Assembly (NCBI GenBank): GCA_025765615.1
Contig: JAIVFJ010000031.1
Span: 372,001 to 436,000 of the forward strand
Direction: 5' to 3'
Length of the DNA: 64,000 bases
Source: Zopfochytrium polystomum
Lineage: Eukaryota > Chytridiomycota > Chytridiomycetes > Chytridiales > Chytridiaceae
In this document: piece by piece, positions 45,182 through 57,142 of the stretch
How positions within the stretch are numbered: position 1 is the stretch's first letter
How the letters are laid out: each line of letters starts with the position of its first letter
Notes under the pieces: generated by a model
Databases searched by the model: none
The model's input: the letters and a program-made list of their open reading frames with translations, nothing else
Told to the model about the DNA's origin: nothing
Made by a program: the position numbers and the translations under genes

Positions 45182-48100
45182 CTACGGTGGGTGCCTCCAC
45201 ACCCCAGTTCTGCTCTCCCACAGCTGCCACCACGCGACGTTATGCCGCTCCCTGTACGCGACCTCCCTGGACTCGACTAGCTTCCCCGGCGGGACGGCCT
45301 CCAGCTCGAACTCTTCCTCGCCCTCCTGGCCGCCGACCCGCGGCTGGAACTTCATATCAAACGACCGCGACATCCACAGCGTCCGGCTCGTCGCAATGTC
45401 CGGCGCCAGCGCCGCAGCGACGACCAAAAGCTGAATCAGCACCGTCTGTGGGGTCGTTCGCACCGACACGGTGTGCATCCCGTACACTTCCTCGCCGAGC
45501 GGCAACTTGCCCCACAACGACGGGTACACGAGCTCAAAGACCCACCACACGGCCAGAGACGCCAGCAGCGCCGCGCCGTGCAGCCACGTCCAGTGCCGCG
45601 ACTCGATCAGGAGGATCTTGACGTTGACCACCACGATCACGTTGTAGTACACCAGCGCGCCGAGCATCGCCAGCGACGCCTCGGCGTTCACCCCGGACAG
45701 GTCGTAGTCCAGCCCCGCCCGCCGCCCCAGCGCGCACGTCGCCGCGGCCCGGCTCTCGCCGCAGCCACCGCCAAAGCCTTCAAACAGCGCGAACGGAACC
45801 AGCACGCACACAAGCGAGTGCCACGCCCCGAGCACGATCCACCGCGGCACCGTCGCCAGGTTCCCCGTCAGCTGGTGCGTGCCGTACCGGTACAGCTCTG
45901 GCACCGCAATCAGCGTCCCGCGGTGCAGGTGCATCTCCACCGTGCCCAGCACAATCACCCCGACCGAAGTGAAGAGCACGTTGTACAGCGACAGCGTCCA
46001 CTGCTCGTACATGGACGTCCCCGTCCACCCCGTCCACCCCTGGAACACCGCCTGCGTCAGGTAAAACACCACGCACTTGTAGAACGTGCCGTCGATGAAC
46101 TGGCACAGCCGGTGGTACGCGTAGTGCCCGTGCACCAAGAGCAGCGGCTCGAGGTGCCGGAACTGCTGCAGCGAATAATCCGCCGCTCGCGACGCCGCCA
46201 GCCCCTCCCGCCCCGCGATCCCCACCCCGACGTGCGCGCTCTCCAGCATCGGAATGTCGTTCGCCCCGTCGCCGATCGCAAGCGTCACCCCCGACGCGAC
46301 GTTCGGCAGGTGCAGCGTCCGCCGGAACGCGTGGACGAGGTACGCGCGCCGCAGGGCGCCGTGGCTCGCGGAGCGCCACGCGGCCGTGCTGCCCAGCCAC
46401 GCCTGCATCGGCGCGATCTCCCGCACCTTGCTGACCACCCGCGCCTTTTGCAACGGCGAGAACCGGCTGCACACCACGCTCTCGCAGCTCAGCCCGAGCA
46501 GCAGGAACCGCTCCAGCAGCGACAGCGGACGCGTCAGGTGCGCGGACCGCGGGTCCGGCTCCGGGTCGTCCTCCGGGTCGATCCGTCGCCCCCCCACCCC
46601 CCCGCAGCACGCCGTCGTCGCCCCCCGCCACCGGAACAGCCGAACACGAACCCCGACCCCGCCGAACCGCGCCACGTGCCGCCGGTGGTCGTCCTCGAGC
46701 ACAGCGAGTGTGTTGCCGTCAATCACGAGCAGACAGTGCGCCGCCACGCCGCTCGCCGTCGCGTTCGACGCCGCCGGCCGCGCTGTCGTCGACTGTCCCG
46801 CCGCCGCCGCGGTGCTGCTCTGCGTCCGCCCCGACATCACCGACACCTTCCGCCGCAGCGACGAGCTCGCCCTCGCCGTCCGCTGCGTCGCAACCTCCAC
46901 CGTCGTCACCGCCTTGCGCGCCACCGTGCCGCCTCCCTCCAGCATCCGCGACTTTCGGCGGCTCTGCGCCGCCGCCGCCGCCGCCGCCCTCACGAACCGC
47001 GTCGCCGCAACAACCTCCCGCCGCACCTCCCGCGCGTCCCGCCCCGATATCAGTATCACCTCGCTGTGGTCCTTCGCCAGCCCGCTGTTGGTCGCAATGT
47101 TCACCGCCGTCTCCAGCTTGTCGCCCGTCAGCATCCAGATCTTGATCCCCGCTCGCTGAAGCTGCGCGATCGTCTCCGGCACCCGCGCTTGCAGCCGGTC
47201 CTCCACCCCCGTCGCACCGAGAAGCGTCAGGTCCCGCTCCAGCGCTCCCACCACCGCTTCCATCCGCTCAGCGAGGTCGTCCCGACCGCCGCCGCCGCCG
47301 CCGCCCCCCGCGCTCCGAACCAGCTCGAGCCGCGCCGCATCGTACCGCGCCCGCCACTCGACGTACTCCGCCTCGCTAACCTCCCGCGTCGCGTACAACA
47401 GCGTCCGCAGCCCCTCCGACGCAAACTCGGTCAAATGCTGCAGCGTCGGCTCCAGCGCCTCCAGCCCTTGCTGCTGATCGGCACCCCCCGCCCCTACAAC
47501 CTGCACCCGCTCCAAAATCACCGAGTCCGCCCCCTTGGTAAACACCCGCACCCGCCCGTCCCCCATCCGAAGCACCACAGACATCCGCTTCCGCTCGCTC
47601 GTAAACTCAAACACGTGCAGCTGCGTCGCCTCGGTGCGCTCCCCGCGCACCACCGCCTGCAGAACGCTGCCGTCCCCCCGCCCCGTGTACACGAACCCGA
47701 GCTCCGCCGCCGCACGCGCCAGCGCGATCTCGTCCGGGCTTGAGGACTGATAACGCGGGATTTTGGGTGGGGGGGCTGCGGTGGCCATGGTGGTGGAGGA
47801 GGAGGTGGAGGAGGAGTCGGCTTCGATGCTTACCGTGTGGCAGAGCGCCATCGCGAGGAGGAGCGTTCGGCTCGTCGTGTCCAGGCCTAGCTTGCCGCTC
47901 GCGAGGTCCTCCGTCGACCGCGCCGCCGCCGCCGTCACTGCTGTCGTCGCAGCCCCGCCGGCCGCAGTGCTCGTCGTCGATTTTCGCCCGACGGACCCCG
48001 CCGTCGGGAGCTGGCTCATACTGCTCTCCCCGCGGCCGTCGCCGTCGTCATTGTCGTCCTCCCACGCGGCCGCAGCAGCGGATCCCGCAGCCGCAGCCGA

Positions 48101-50339
48101 AACCGACGGCCCGCCGCCGTGCACGAACAGCGCCCCGTTGACGCTCATCTTGCGAAACACCATCCGGTTCTCCGTCAGCGTCCCCGTCTTGTCCGTAAAC
48201 AAATACTGCACCTGCCCCAGATCCTCGGGCAGCTGGCTCGTCCGCGCCTTTGCCCCCGCCCGCTCCCCGCCTTTTCGTCCTCCTCCTCCTCCTCCTCCTC
48301 CTCCTTCGCCGCCGCCCTCGCAGTCGTCCTCATCGCAAAACATGGCCGGGTCGCTCTCGATAAACCACGCCAAAAGCACCTTGACAATCTCCATCGCCAC
48401 GTACAGCGCGATCGGCACGATCGTGTTGTACAGGATCAGGTACCCGAAAAACGCCTCGGCGACAGTCGGCCGGCCTACTCCGGACAGGTACCACCGTCCC
48501 GCCGTCTGCGGCCCCCCGCGTGACCCGCCGCCGGGCTGCCAGACGTCCGGCGGCTGGTTGAGGTCCTGCGCCATCTGCTGCAACGTGCTACCCACTGCTA
48601 ATGCAAATACGAGCAGGAACGCCGCGCCGACGTGGAAGTTTGCGCAGCGTTCCAGCTGCGGCCGTTTGCTTCCCCTTACGCCGCCGCCGCCGCCCGCTGC
48701 CCCTCCCCCACCGCCGGCGGTGATGGCGCTGGTGGTCGTATCCCCGCCGCCGCCGCCTGCCGTGCCGCCGCTACCGCCGCCGTGGCCGTCCCCGCCGCCG
48801 GCAAAGTTCCGCCGGATCTTGGTGTCCTCGCCCGTGTACACCGCCACGCCGTACACGACCTCGGGGTTCTGCAGCGTCGCGCCGCGCGGGAGAAAGTGCT
48901 TTGCTGACAGCGGGGTCGGCGGTGGTGCAGGCGCGGTGGACGACGAGGAAGAGAGCGGCGAGAGCGGAGAGGCAGCGGTGCCGGAGAACGTGTGGATGTT
49001 GCCGTTCGGGGATTCCACCCAGAGGTCGACTGCAGCGGGGGGTGTGTTTGGGAGGTTTCTAAGCGAAATGGCCAAGTACAACGCTCGCGGCTCTCTCTCT
49101 CCTCACCCGCCAGTCCGAGCAGGTCGGCGTCGCGGTGCACCCGCTCGCCCGTCGCGTCCAGCGCCGTCTTTTGCTTGTACGTCGTCTCGCCGTCCAGGTT
49201 CGACGTCTCGATGAAACACTCCTTTTGGCACCCGGGCCCGCCGAGGAACACGAGGTCGGCTGGGAGGATCTCGCCCTTGCGGACGCGCAGGATGTCGCCG
49301 ACCTGGAGAGACGCGCGCCATCAGAATGAGCTGCCGCATGACGACATGAAAAAAGAGAGAGGTACCTTGACGGCCTTGCGTTGCACCTGAATCCACACCG
49401 CCCCTTCGCCGCCAACGCCTTCCCCCCGCTCTGTCGCCGCCGCGTCCGCCGCCGCCGCCGCCGGCCCGTCCCCCGCGCACCTCCCATTCCCCAACACCTC
49501 AACCGCGGCCTCGTTCTCCCTCCGATCGTTCCTCCACCTCCCCCAGTCCTCCCACCCTTCCTTCCCCATCGCCACCCCGACAAACACCGCCAGCGGCACC
49601 AGCGTCGTCACCTGGCCCGTCGGGCTCAACCCGGGCACCAACTGGAGCACCGCCACCACCAAAAAGTAGAAATTCCCGAATTTCGAAAACTGCGCCGCCA
49701 GCTGCCGCGGGAGAAAGTCCGCGGCCGTGTACCGCGTCGTGCGCACGCTGTTGTCCGGGAACGGCGGCGGCGAGGCGGGGGGGTGCCGGCGGTGGTGGGA
49801 GAGGCGGTGGCGGTGGTGGAGGACGAGGAGCTGGTGGAGGAGGAGGTGGAAGGGGTACGCGAGGAGCGCGATGAACGTCGTGGGCCGCCCCGGAGGGATT
49901 GGGGTCCGGTGCCGCGGGTCGAGGTTCGTCGTCGCGAGTCCGAACCGCCCGGATACGTCGACCGCCACCCGGCGTCCGCTGCGCGCCGCGTCGTCGTCGC
50001 GGCCGCTGCTGGTGCCGGGGGACGCTTGGAACGCGAGGCGGTGGCCGCCGCCGCCGCCGCCGGGGAGGAGTGTGGATGGTGAGGCTGCGGCGACGTTCGA
50101 CGACGACGACGAGGTCGAGGATGACGAGGGGGGAACCGCCTCGTTATGCGGGTCGGTCACTTCGATGATCGGGTTGATGCGGCGGTGGTCTGGTGCACAA
50201 GGTGAGAAGAAATGGTAGGGCAGAGTCATGATCAGTCGCTTCGGGCGATGAATGTGTTTTCGGTGACCGTGCCGGCGCCCGAGATTTGGAGGTGGGAAGG
50301 AGGGGCAGGGGGAGGCGCGCCTGGCTTACCGGGAGTCAT
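45182..50339 (-). CDS. P4-type ATPase, phospholipid flippase
   Basis: Moves phospholipids to the cytosolic leaflet of Golgi, endosome or plasma membrane. Exons on the complement 50330-50339, 49366-50189, 49107-49302 and 45182-49029 close to 1625 aa. Signatures in order: NPIIEVTD near the start; FLPRQLAAQFSKFGNFYFLV and LQLVPGLSPTGQVTTLVPL (TM1-2); the A-domain TSNLDGETTYK; ESPNGNIHTFSG; TM4 IVPIALYVAMEIVKV; phosphorylation site FTDKTGTLTENRM (about residue 621); SPDEIALARAA; IWMLTGDKLETAVNIA; GDGANDIPML; then GTFYKCVVFYLTQAVFQGW and C-terminal helices. Gly/Ala/Ser-rich insertions in the A/P/N loops make it longer than many homologues. The first coding exon is 10 nt (ATG ACT CCC G). The last exon is 3.85 kb, unlike the finely split genes around it. 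The substrate and subfamily cannot be fixed. Confidence 0.95.
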
Positions 50340-50949
50340 GCTGGGCTCCATTGGTCAGGGCCGTCGTAGCCAGTGGACAGACGCCAGATGCGTGGGCCCG
50401 ATGAAGTGACGAGCAGAACTGATGTTGTTGTGTGGATGTCGAGCGAAAGAATTGTCGAGACCAAACAGAATGATGAATAATGACAAGCCGGCCCCGAGTC
50501 CGTTTCCCAGCGGCTCCCAACCCCCTAAGAAGTGTGGCATCGCCCCGATCGTCAAGGAGGAAGGGGGGAGGGGCGGTGGGCGAGGGGAAATGGGCGTGGA
50601 GATCAGTGCGATCGCTTCGTGGAGCATTTGCAATCACTTGGTAATTTCTTATTGCAAATGGCGCTCACGCCCAGCACAGCGGCCACGAGTCGACTAAAGT
50701 TAAGGACGAAGAAAGGGGGGGGGGGGGGGTGCAGCGTTTGTTTGCCTCAGCACAAAGGGCGCGCCGCGGCGATCACATCAGACGAACGCTTCCGCCTAGA
50801 ACGCATCGGATCGCAGTTAGGCGTGGCGCGCATTGGTCATGAATGAACGCCCCTTCTGTTAGACAGGTACTCGCATCATCTGACAGACAAAAGGTTTACA
50901 GAAAGAAAAGAAAAACAACGACGCCGTTGTTCTCCAACAAAAAGCGGCC
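50340..50949. other. Divergent upstream region
   Basis: Between the flippase and the coiled-coil gene. A run of about 13 G at 50716-50729. No gene. Confidence 0.5.
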
Positions 50950-53876
50950 ATGACGCCCGCCGCCGCCGCCTCAACCTCAACCGCTGCCACGACACAACTA
51001 CTACTACCCACAACCACCACGACGACCACAGCGCCGCACCCCGCCGCCACCACCGCCGCCGAGGCCGCCAGTGGTAGTCCTCGCAGCGACCCCGCCGCCG
51101 CTGCACCGCCGCCCGCCCCAGTAGCATCAGCCACCCGCGACCGCGACCGCCTCCGCCGCGAAAACGCGCGCGGCTCCCTTGGTGCCAACGTCAACTTTGA
51201 CGGGTCGCCCCTCACGCCGCCGCCGCCGCCGTTGCCACACTCTTCCCCACGCACTGAAGAGCAAGGTGGCGTCGGCGGCGGCATCTTTGGCCGGGGGGAA
51301 GCGGCGGCAGCAAAGAAACGCAGCGACGGCGACCCGCCTCGCCGCGGCGCGGGTGCGCTCCGCGGCATCGCGGCCGCGCTGACCAGCGACGCCGAGGCGA
51401 ACTGGGAAAGGAGGCGCGCGGCGCAGGTCGAGCTTGGTGGGTGGGACGCGCGCCGCGCGTGAAGACGCGCGATGCGCAAATGTGTGCTGACTAAAAAGAA
51501 ATTTACGCTGGAATTTCCCCCCCGCCTCCCCCCTAACACACAGCCCAGTTTGAGCGGATCCAGCGCGCCGAGCGCGAGGCGCTGCGCCGCGAGGCGAGGA
51601 AGAGCGAAATTGAGGCCGATAGGAAGCTGGTGTGGATGTTTGGGTCGTCGGGGGCCGCGGCGGCGGCGGCGGTCAAGGCCGGGGATGAAGAGGTAACCAG
51701 CGCGTTCGTCTCGAAATTCGGTGCGCGGTCGACTCACGGAGACGGTCCTTCATCCCCTCACAGACGGCAGCGGCGCGCACGCAGGAGCGACGAAGGGCGG
51801 AAAAGTACGCGCGAGCTTTGTGTGAGTAGGCACCCCGTGGCTCGGCTCGAGGGAAGTGTGGAGGAAGAGAGAGTGTTTAACCAGACCGCCGAAAGGAGCA
51901 CAGCACAGCAGATTGAGGAGCAGAAGCACGCCGATCCGACTGCTGGAATGAAGCAGCTGGCCACTGTGCATGTAAGCAATCTGCTACGCTGAGACTCATT
52001 TTCGGGATAGACTGAAACGCCAGACTTCCTTGGCTCTCCAAAAAAAGGCTCCGAGCGACTACTGGCGCCCCGACGAGGACGCGCGACACAAGCGGCCTGC
52101 CGCTGCGAGAGACGACCCGGCGACCGAACATGTGCGTAGAAATCCTCGTCCTCGCAGTTTTATCTTACGTCTTCATTTCGACGAATCTCCCCGGGGCCGC
52201 ACACAACAACCCAGTCCGTCGACCCCATCACCCTCCAGCCGCTCCCGCCCCGCCCCGCCGTCGTCGACCGCCGCCGTCGCACTCGCCCCGCACAGCCGCA
52301 GGACGAGCGCACCGACGTCTACCCGCTTTACGGATACGGTAAGCCCTCCCCGCCCGAAATCAAACAATTGGAGAGTGCTTGTTAACACCACGACCACGGG
52401 GAAACAACGCAAACAAAGGCGACGCAATCCCAAACTCGCTGCCGCTCGCCGCCAACCGGATCGCCCGGGCCCGCGCGCCGCGCCAGGCAACCGACGTGGT
52501 GAGGAGGAGAGGCCCGGGGCCTGACGTCGTGTTGCATGAGGCGCATCGGGATGACCCGGTGTGGTATAAATGGCTTTTGCGTATGTTTGTTGTGCGGTGA
52601 GAGCGCGCTGACGAAAAAAAAACCCACCACGAAACAGAGCGAGCCCGCGTACTTTCATTTCGGCCGGCCGGGCAACGGCGCGCCCGTGTTGAACAGCGCC
52701 GCCAAGGTCGACCCAAAGTAAGTACGAGCAAAAGCAAGCCGATGGATCGACAACGGCCCCTCATTCTCATGCCCCCCTGCCTACCGGGCAACATCATCAA
52801 ACACCCAATAAATTACCTTAGGCTGCTCGACTACAAAGGCGACAGGCGGATCGAGACGGTACGTTCGGTGTGCGCACACAGCATATCTTCTTCTTTTTAT
52901 CCTGTGGTTAATTCTCTTTCCTTAAATTCTGTTCACCCGACGCTTCACCCCTTCATTCGTCTGCTTTCTTGTCAATCCCGGGGTGTTGCCTTCATCAGCT
53001 CCACGAAGCAGGTCCGTTCCGCCTCCTCTCGCCACCCGCCTTTTCCCTTCTCCTCAACTCCCGCTCTGCCTGCCAAAACGAATCACCGCCACTCCCTTCT
53101 TCCCCTATCTTCTTTGATTCGCGCTCACGTCAACAAGCCCCCGACATCCAAAACGCGTCCGCGTACCGCACGTACACCGAGCCGCGCTACGGCCGCAAAA
53201 AGGTTGACAACGGCGGCGACGGCGGCGGCGGAGGCGGAAGCGGGGGCGGCGCAGAGAGGGAACGGGTTTCGAGGAGGCTTGGGAGGGAGGTGTTGAGGGA
53301 GCAAGGTTTGGTCCTTTTTTCCCTCTTTGAATTGGGCAGCGGGGACGTGGGGGTGAGTGTGCGCTGGGGCTGACGCTTTGCTTTATTCCGAGCAGAAGAG
53401 GAGCTGCGGACCCGGCGGGACGCGGTGGAAATGAGGAGGAGGGCGGAGGTCGAGGAAGGGAGGAAGGTGAGTGAGCACGTGACTGTGTGGTGCGTGTTTG
53501 GGGGCTTTTTCCTTCTTTCTTGAAAGGAGCTAAACGCACACCAGTTTGCCGAAAACTACCCCTGGCGCTGGGGCAGCGGCGACGCGGACCGAAAAAAGAA
53601 CCCGCGCCACAAGGTCACGGACATTGCCGTGCCGTCGGTGAGAGAAAGGGAGAGAGCCCTTTTGACGCCCCCCCCGACACTGTTTCTCTAACTTTACAAC
53701 TACTCATCCCGACCGTCTCTCAAACAATTATATTCGAAAAGACCGAGCCCGTCGACCGCGCAAAGGCGCTGCTGTACAAGGCAGAGCTCGATCGGCTCGT
53801 GGAGGACAAGGAGAGCCGGCGGCGGCGGACGGAGGCGGCGGAGGGCGGCGGCGGCGGCGGAGTGGTTGGTCGGTGA
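50950..53876 (+). CDS. Coiled-coil protein, possibly CSPP1-like (centrosome/spindle pole)
   Basis: Fourteen exons close in phase to 568 aa: 50950-51436, 51544-51692, 51764-51821, 51904-51971, 52048-52131, 52215-52338, 52419-52558, 52638-52717, 52822-52858, 52999-53011, 53138-53305, 53396-53466, 53545-53637, 53742-53876. The N-terminus is Ala/Thr-rich, then LRRENARGSLGANVNFDGSP. Charged helices follow (FERIQRAEREALRREARKSE, QQIEEQKHADPTAG). A central short motif FHFGRPGNGAPV resembles the FGRPG.GAP motif of CSPP1-type ciliary and spindle-pole proteins. Later segments are YRTYTEPRYGRKK, EELRTRRDAVEMRRRAEVEE, ENYPWRWGSGDADRKK and AKALLYKAELDRLVEDKESR. One exon is only 13 nt. If the CSPP1 likeness holds, the organism probably builds centrioles or flagella. 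The gene model is firmer than the functional call. Confidence 0.75.
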
Positions 53877-54175
53877 AGTGGCCCGAAGGAATAGGTTTGA
53901 CGTGAACACCCACCACCTTCGTTGCCGTGTCGCCCTAAACAACCAACCATCTGCAAGTTACTCCATGGGAGCAAAAAAATGTGTTTATTTGGAGACCAAC
54001 AAGCAATAGAGGGAGAGAGAAAGGGAGAAGTTCCGAGGGGAGTCCAGCGAGGATTTCCGAGAAGAGGGAGTTGATGCTGTGCGGTGGTGTGAAGAAGGGA
54101 GTTAGCGAGGGGAAAAAAAAAAAATGAAAGGAACGATTTAAGGGGGTAGAAAGACCCAACAGGCACGAAGGAAGC
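53877..54175. other. Gap with no seen gene
   Basis: An A run lies at 54114-54124. Nothing else recognised. Confidence 0.5.
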
Positions 54176-54530
54176 TCAGGGCAACAACAAATCATTGTCG
54201 CCACCAATGCAGCGAACGCCCCCTTGATGCTCGCCACCGCCGTCGACCCGAGCTGCGCCGCCTTCTCGCCAAACTGCTTGAGCCGATCGCCCAGGCCGCG
54301 GCGGCGCAGAAGGTGCGTACCTGTCCCCGTTGCGACGGCGTAGAAGTTGATGGGGCCTGACGTGCTGTGGCTGCTTCGGGGTGGTGCACGTTGGCGAGGA
54401 TGGGGAAGGCGAGGACGGGCGTGGCGGTGGTGGTGAGGACGATGGTGATGGTGGACAGGACGAGGAGGAGGAGTAGAAGGAGGGGGAAAAGGATGAGGAG
54501 GGCGACGGGCGAGTGGGCCGCGGTCGCACT
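54176..54530 (-). CDS. Possible small signal-anchor protein (very tentative)
   Basis: On the complement one frame reads a strongly hydrophobic stretch (PVALLILFPLLLLLLLVLST, then VLAFPILANVHHPEAATA), like a signal peptide. Another frame further along reads GPINFYAVATGTGTHLL and FGEKAAQLGSTAVASIKGAF, like a folded small protein. They could be linked by an intron or a frame break, and I see no start codon immediately upstream; a long A tract (complement of the T run 54540-54574) lies there. The CTC-rich DNA can mimic a hydrophobic segment, so this may be spurious. Confidence 0.25.
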
Positions 54531-54537
54531 TTCTTGT

Positions 54538-54539
<2 letters not shown>

Positions 54540-54574
<35 letters not shown>
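54540..54574 (+). repeat. Poly-T tract
   Basis: About 35 consecutive T. Confidence 0.9.
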
Positions 54575-54575
<1 letters not shown>

Positions 54576-55798
54576 AACTGGTCTGTGTATCTATACAGTA
54601 AATGCTTGAGGTATGTCCGATCGAGGCGGACAGCACAAGTATGTATGTGTAGCGGACGGGCCTACCTCCCCGCACAACAGACACTTCTCATGCGCACACG
54701 CCACGGTTGGTGCACTCACCGCCACACACCCCCACCCGACTCTCACAACTTGAAAAGGACGAGTCTTCCCTGACTCTTGTGGGTAGAGCTTTTTGGGTTA
54801 GGTTTGTTGTCACCAGTGAAAGCGACGAGGGACGGGGTGGGCAGGGGACGTGGTGAGTCTTTTGAGTCTGATGAACTGTCGCAGGCCCCGGTTCGCCTAA
54901 CGACAAGACGCCACGAGCAACAAACGCAACAGGGTTGATCCGTGGACTTCCCGCCAAGGACATTGATGCACTTGCAAGAGCGTTATCTTGGTGAAATCCC
55001 TAATCAACCTTTCGTCCGGGGACGTTTGAACGCGTTGCTCGCTGTATGGTGATATGTTCCCACACCCTGGTTCTTTAGCGTGTTTACATTGCTTTTGTTT
55101 CTCTCAGCTCTGAAAACTCCCCATCCCACCCGTTCCCCCTAACAACCGCCGAACCTCGTTGACGAAGGGCCAGTCACGATGTGTTTCGTTCCATGTTAGC
55201 TTTTGGGGCGGCAAGGGCCGATACTTGTTTTCACGAAGAGGTGCCGGTGCCATCACCGCTTTGCCGTGTTCCGCAGGTGGATCCGCCTTGCGACTTGTTA
55301 TTATGGAATATTTCCCCAAGAAAAAAAAAAACCCCCAAGAAAAAAAACACTGTTCACGGCGAGATCGTGTTTTGTTTCGCTCTCTCTCACTCTTGCTCTC
55401 CCTTTCTCCCGCTTTTCCGTGGTACTTGGAGCATAGATGGTTATGAGCGGAATCCCCAGTGTGCTCAGCCCCGCCAAATTGCAAATTTTCTCCCAACACC
55501 TTTAAGTCGTTTTTACTATCTCATGCGGAAGTCCACCCCGCCGTCGGGTTTGACTCCGCGAGCTTGCGGAATAGCCACCAGCCGCACGAAAAGGGACCGC
55601 GCACCAACACGAACACTTACTCAAACACGCACAGACAAACAAACACGACCACAAACACACGCACACACACACGCACACACGGCCCGCTTCGAAAGCTGCT
55701 AAATCCACCGCAACCCCCAGCAGCTCGATTCACAAATATAACTGCACAGCTTTAAGGCGGAGGAGAAAAAAGTCCACGAGATTTGAAACAAACCCACT
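54575..55798. other. Intergenic gap before secreted-protein gene
   Basis: No gene is supported. A-rich stretch 55320-55348, CA repeats 55645-55682, and a TATA-like AAATATAA at 55734, about 60 nt before the next ATG. Confidence 0.5.
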
Positions 55799-56176
55799 AT
55801 GCGATCCGCCACCGCCTTCCTCCTCGCCTTCCTGGCCATCTTCGCCGTCGTCGTCGTTGCGCCGCTCCTTCAGGCCCCACACCCCGCCGCCCTCGCCGCC
55901 CCCGTCCCCGCAGGCAGCTCCTCCCGCGAAGCCACCGACGACAACAACCGTCCAAAGGTCTCGCCCATCCTCGTCAAGCACATCGACGGCAAACCCCACG
56001 TTGCCCTCGTCCACCCGCAAGACCCGGCCTCCGGAAAGGGCGCTAACCTCATCAGGGGAAAGCACAAGATCGGCGAACCGACCATTGAAGCGGATTACCG
56101 CGAGGCGAAGGAGGAAGGTGGGTGTTGGGATTGGGAGCGTGGTGGTGGTGGGGAGTGGGGGAAGTGATGTGACGTG

Positions 56177-56212
<36 letters not shown>

Positions 56213-56640
56213 GTGTGTTTGCTTGTGTGTTTGCTTGTGTGTGTTTGCGCGCGTGTGTTTGTTTTTTTAAGTCAAATTCATCCTCCAAAACGCACCATTC
56301 GCCTGGAATCCCCTCCGCTGCCCTTCCATCCCTTCGCCCCTACCCCCCCCACTCCCCAACCTGCCCCCCGCCAGCCGGCTACTCCAAATCCGACCTCCAA
56401 CGCGTCGGCCGAAAGATCAAGGGCACCGACAACGGCAAAAAAGTCGTCGCCCAAGTCTTCCACGTCAAGCCGGGAGCTCAGCAAGGAGACCGCGAGAACC
56501 GCAAGCTCGAGTGGGCGCCGCTCGCCGAAGCAAAGGACAAGGTCGCCGGACACAAGGGCGTCGGAAAGATCTTGGATAACGCGAAAGGCGCGATTAACGC
56601 GCCGCAGGGAGCTGGGAAGAAGAAGGGTGGGAAAAAGTAG
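55799..56640 (+). CDS. Secreted or signal-anchored basic-tailed protein
   Basis: No known family. Exons 55799-56117 and 56375-56640 close to 194 aa. A clear signal peptide spans residues 1 to about 33 (MRSATAFLLAFLAIFAVVVV, ending near HPAALAAP). The mature part has SPILVKHIDGKPHVALVHPQ and DPASGKGANLIRGKHKIGEP. After the intron come GYSKSDLQRVGRKIKGTDNG, KKVVAQVFHVKPGAQQG and a Lys/Gly-rich end GAGKKKGGKK. No cysteines follow the signal. The 257-nt intron carries a GT repeat (56176-56230). Confidence 0.75.
56176..56230 (+). repeat. GT dinucleotide repeat inside an intron
   Basis: GT units with later interruptions, in the single intron of the secreted-protein gene. Confidence 0.9.
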
Positions 56641-57142
56641 AAAGAATGAGAGGTGTGGGATCCGCCCACCGACGCGGTGTTGTCGGAATGGGCGGTCTTT
56701 TGGGAGGGGGCGATTATTTCGATCTTTTTGTTCCGCGCGAATACATGTATCGAAACAAGCAACCGCGCAGGCAGGAGCCAGCCCCCATCCCTTTTAGGAA
56801 AGTGTTCTGCGCCCGAGACCGGTTCCATGCATATCCACAAATGGAAGATCCGCATCCGCGCCCCAGCCGCCCTTGCAGTGCACCACTCGCGCTATGCATC
56901 TCGTCTGACGGCATCGCGGTTCAGTCGTCTGTACTGTGGCTCCAAGGGCTAGAGAGCGTCAAGGCGGAGGAGCGTGTGTACGAGCCATCCCTTTGTTTGC
57001 AGCAGCGGAAGGAGAGGTACAAGCACAGTTTATTTCAAATGGTCCGAGTTACGTTTCTTCGACTGGCTGGTCTCCATCACCACAGAAAGTTAATCAAAGC
57101 AGAAAATCGCTCATTTCATCAAAACACAGCGGAGTCTCCATC
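56641..57142. other. Convergent gap
   Basis: Open frames cross it on the plus strand, but they extend into the antisense of the next gene and have no recognisable character. No gene is supported. Confidence 0.5.

Noticed and set aside
45473..47743. A 756-codon open frame on the plus strand
   Set aside because: It is Arg/His/Pro-rich and exactly antisense to the P4-ATPase; high GC in codon position 3 keeps the opposite frame open.
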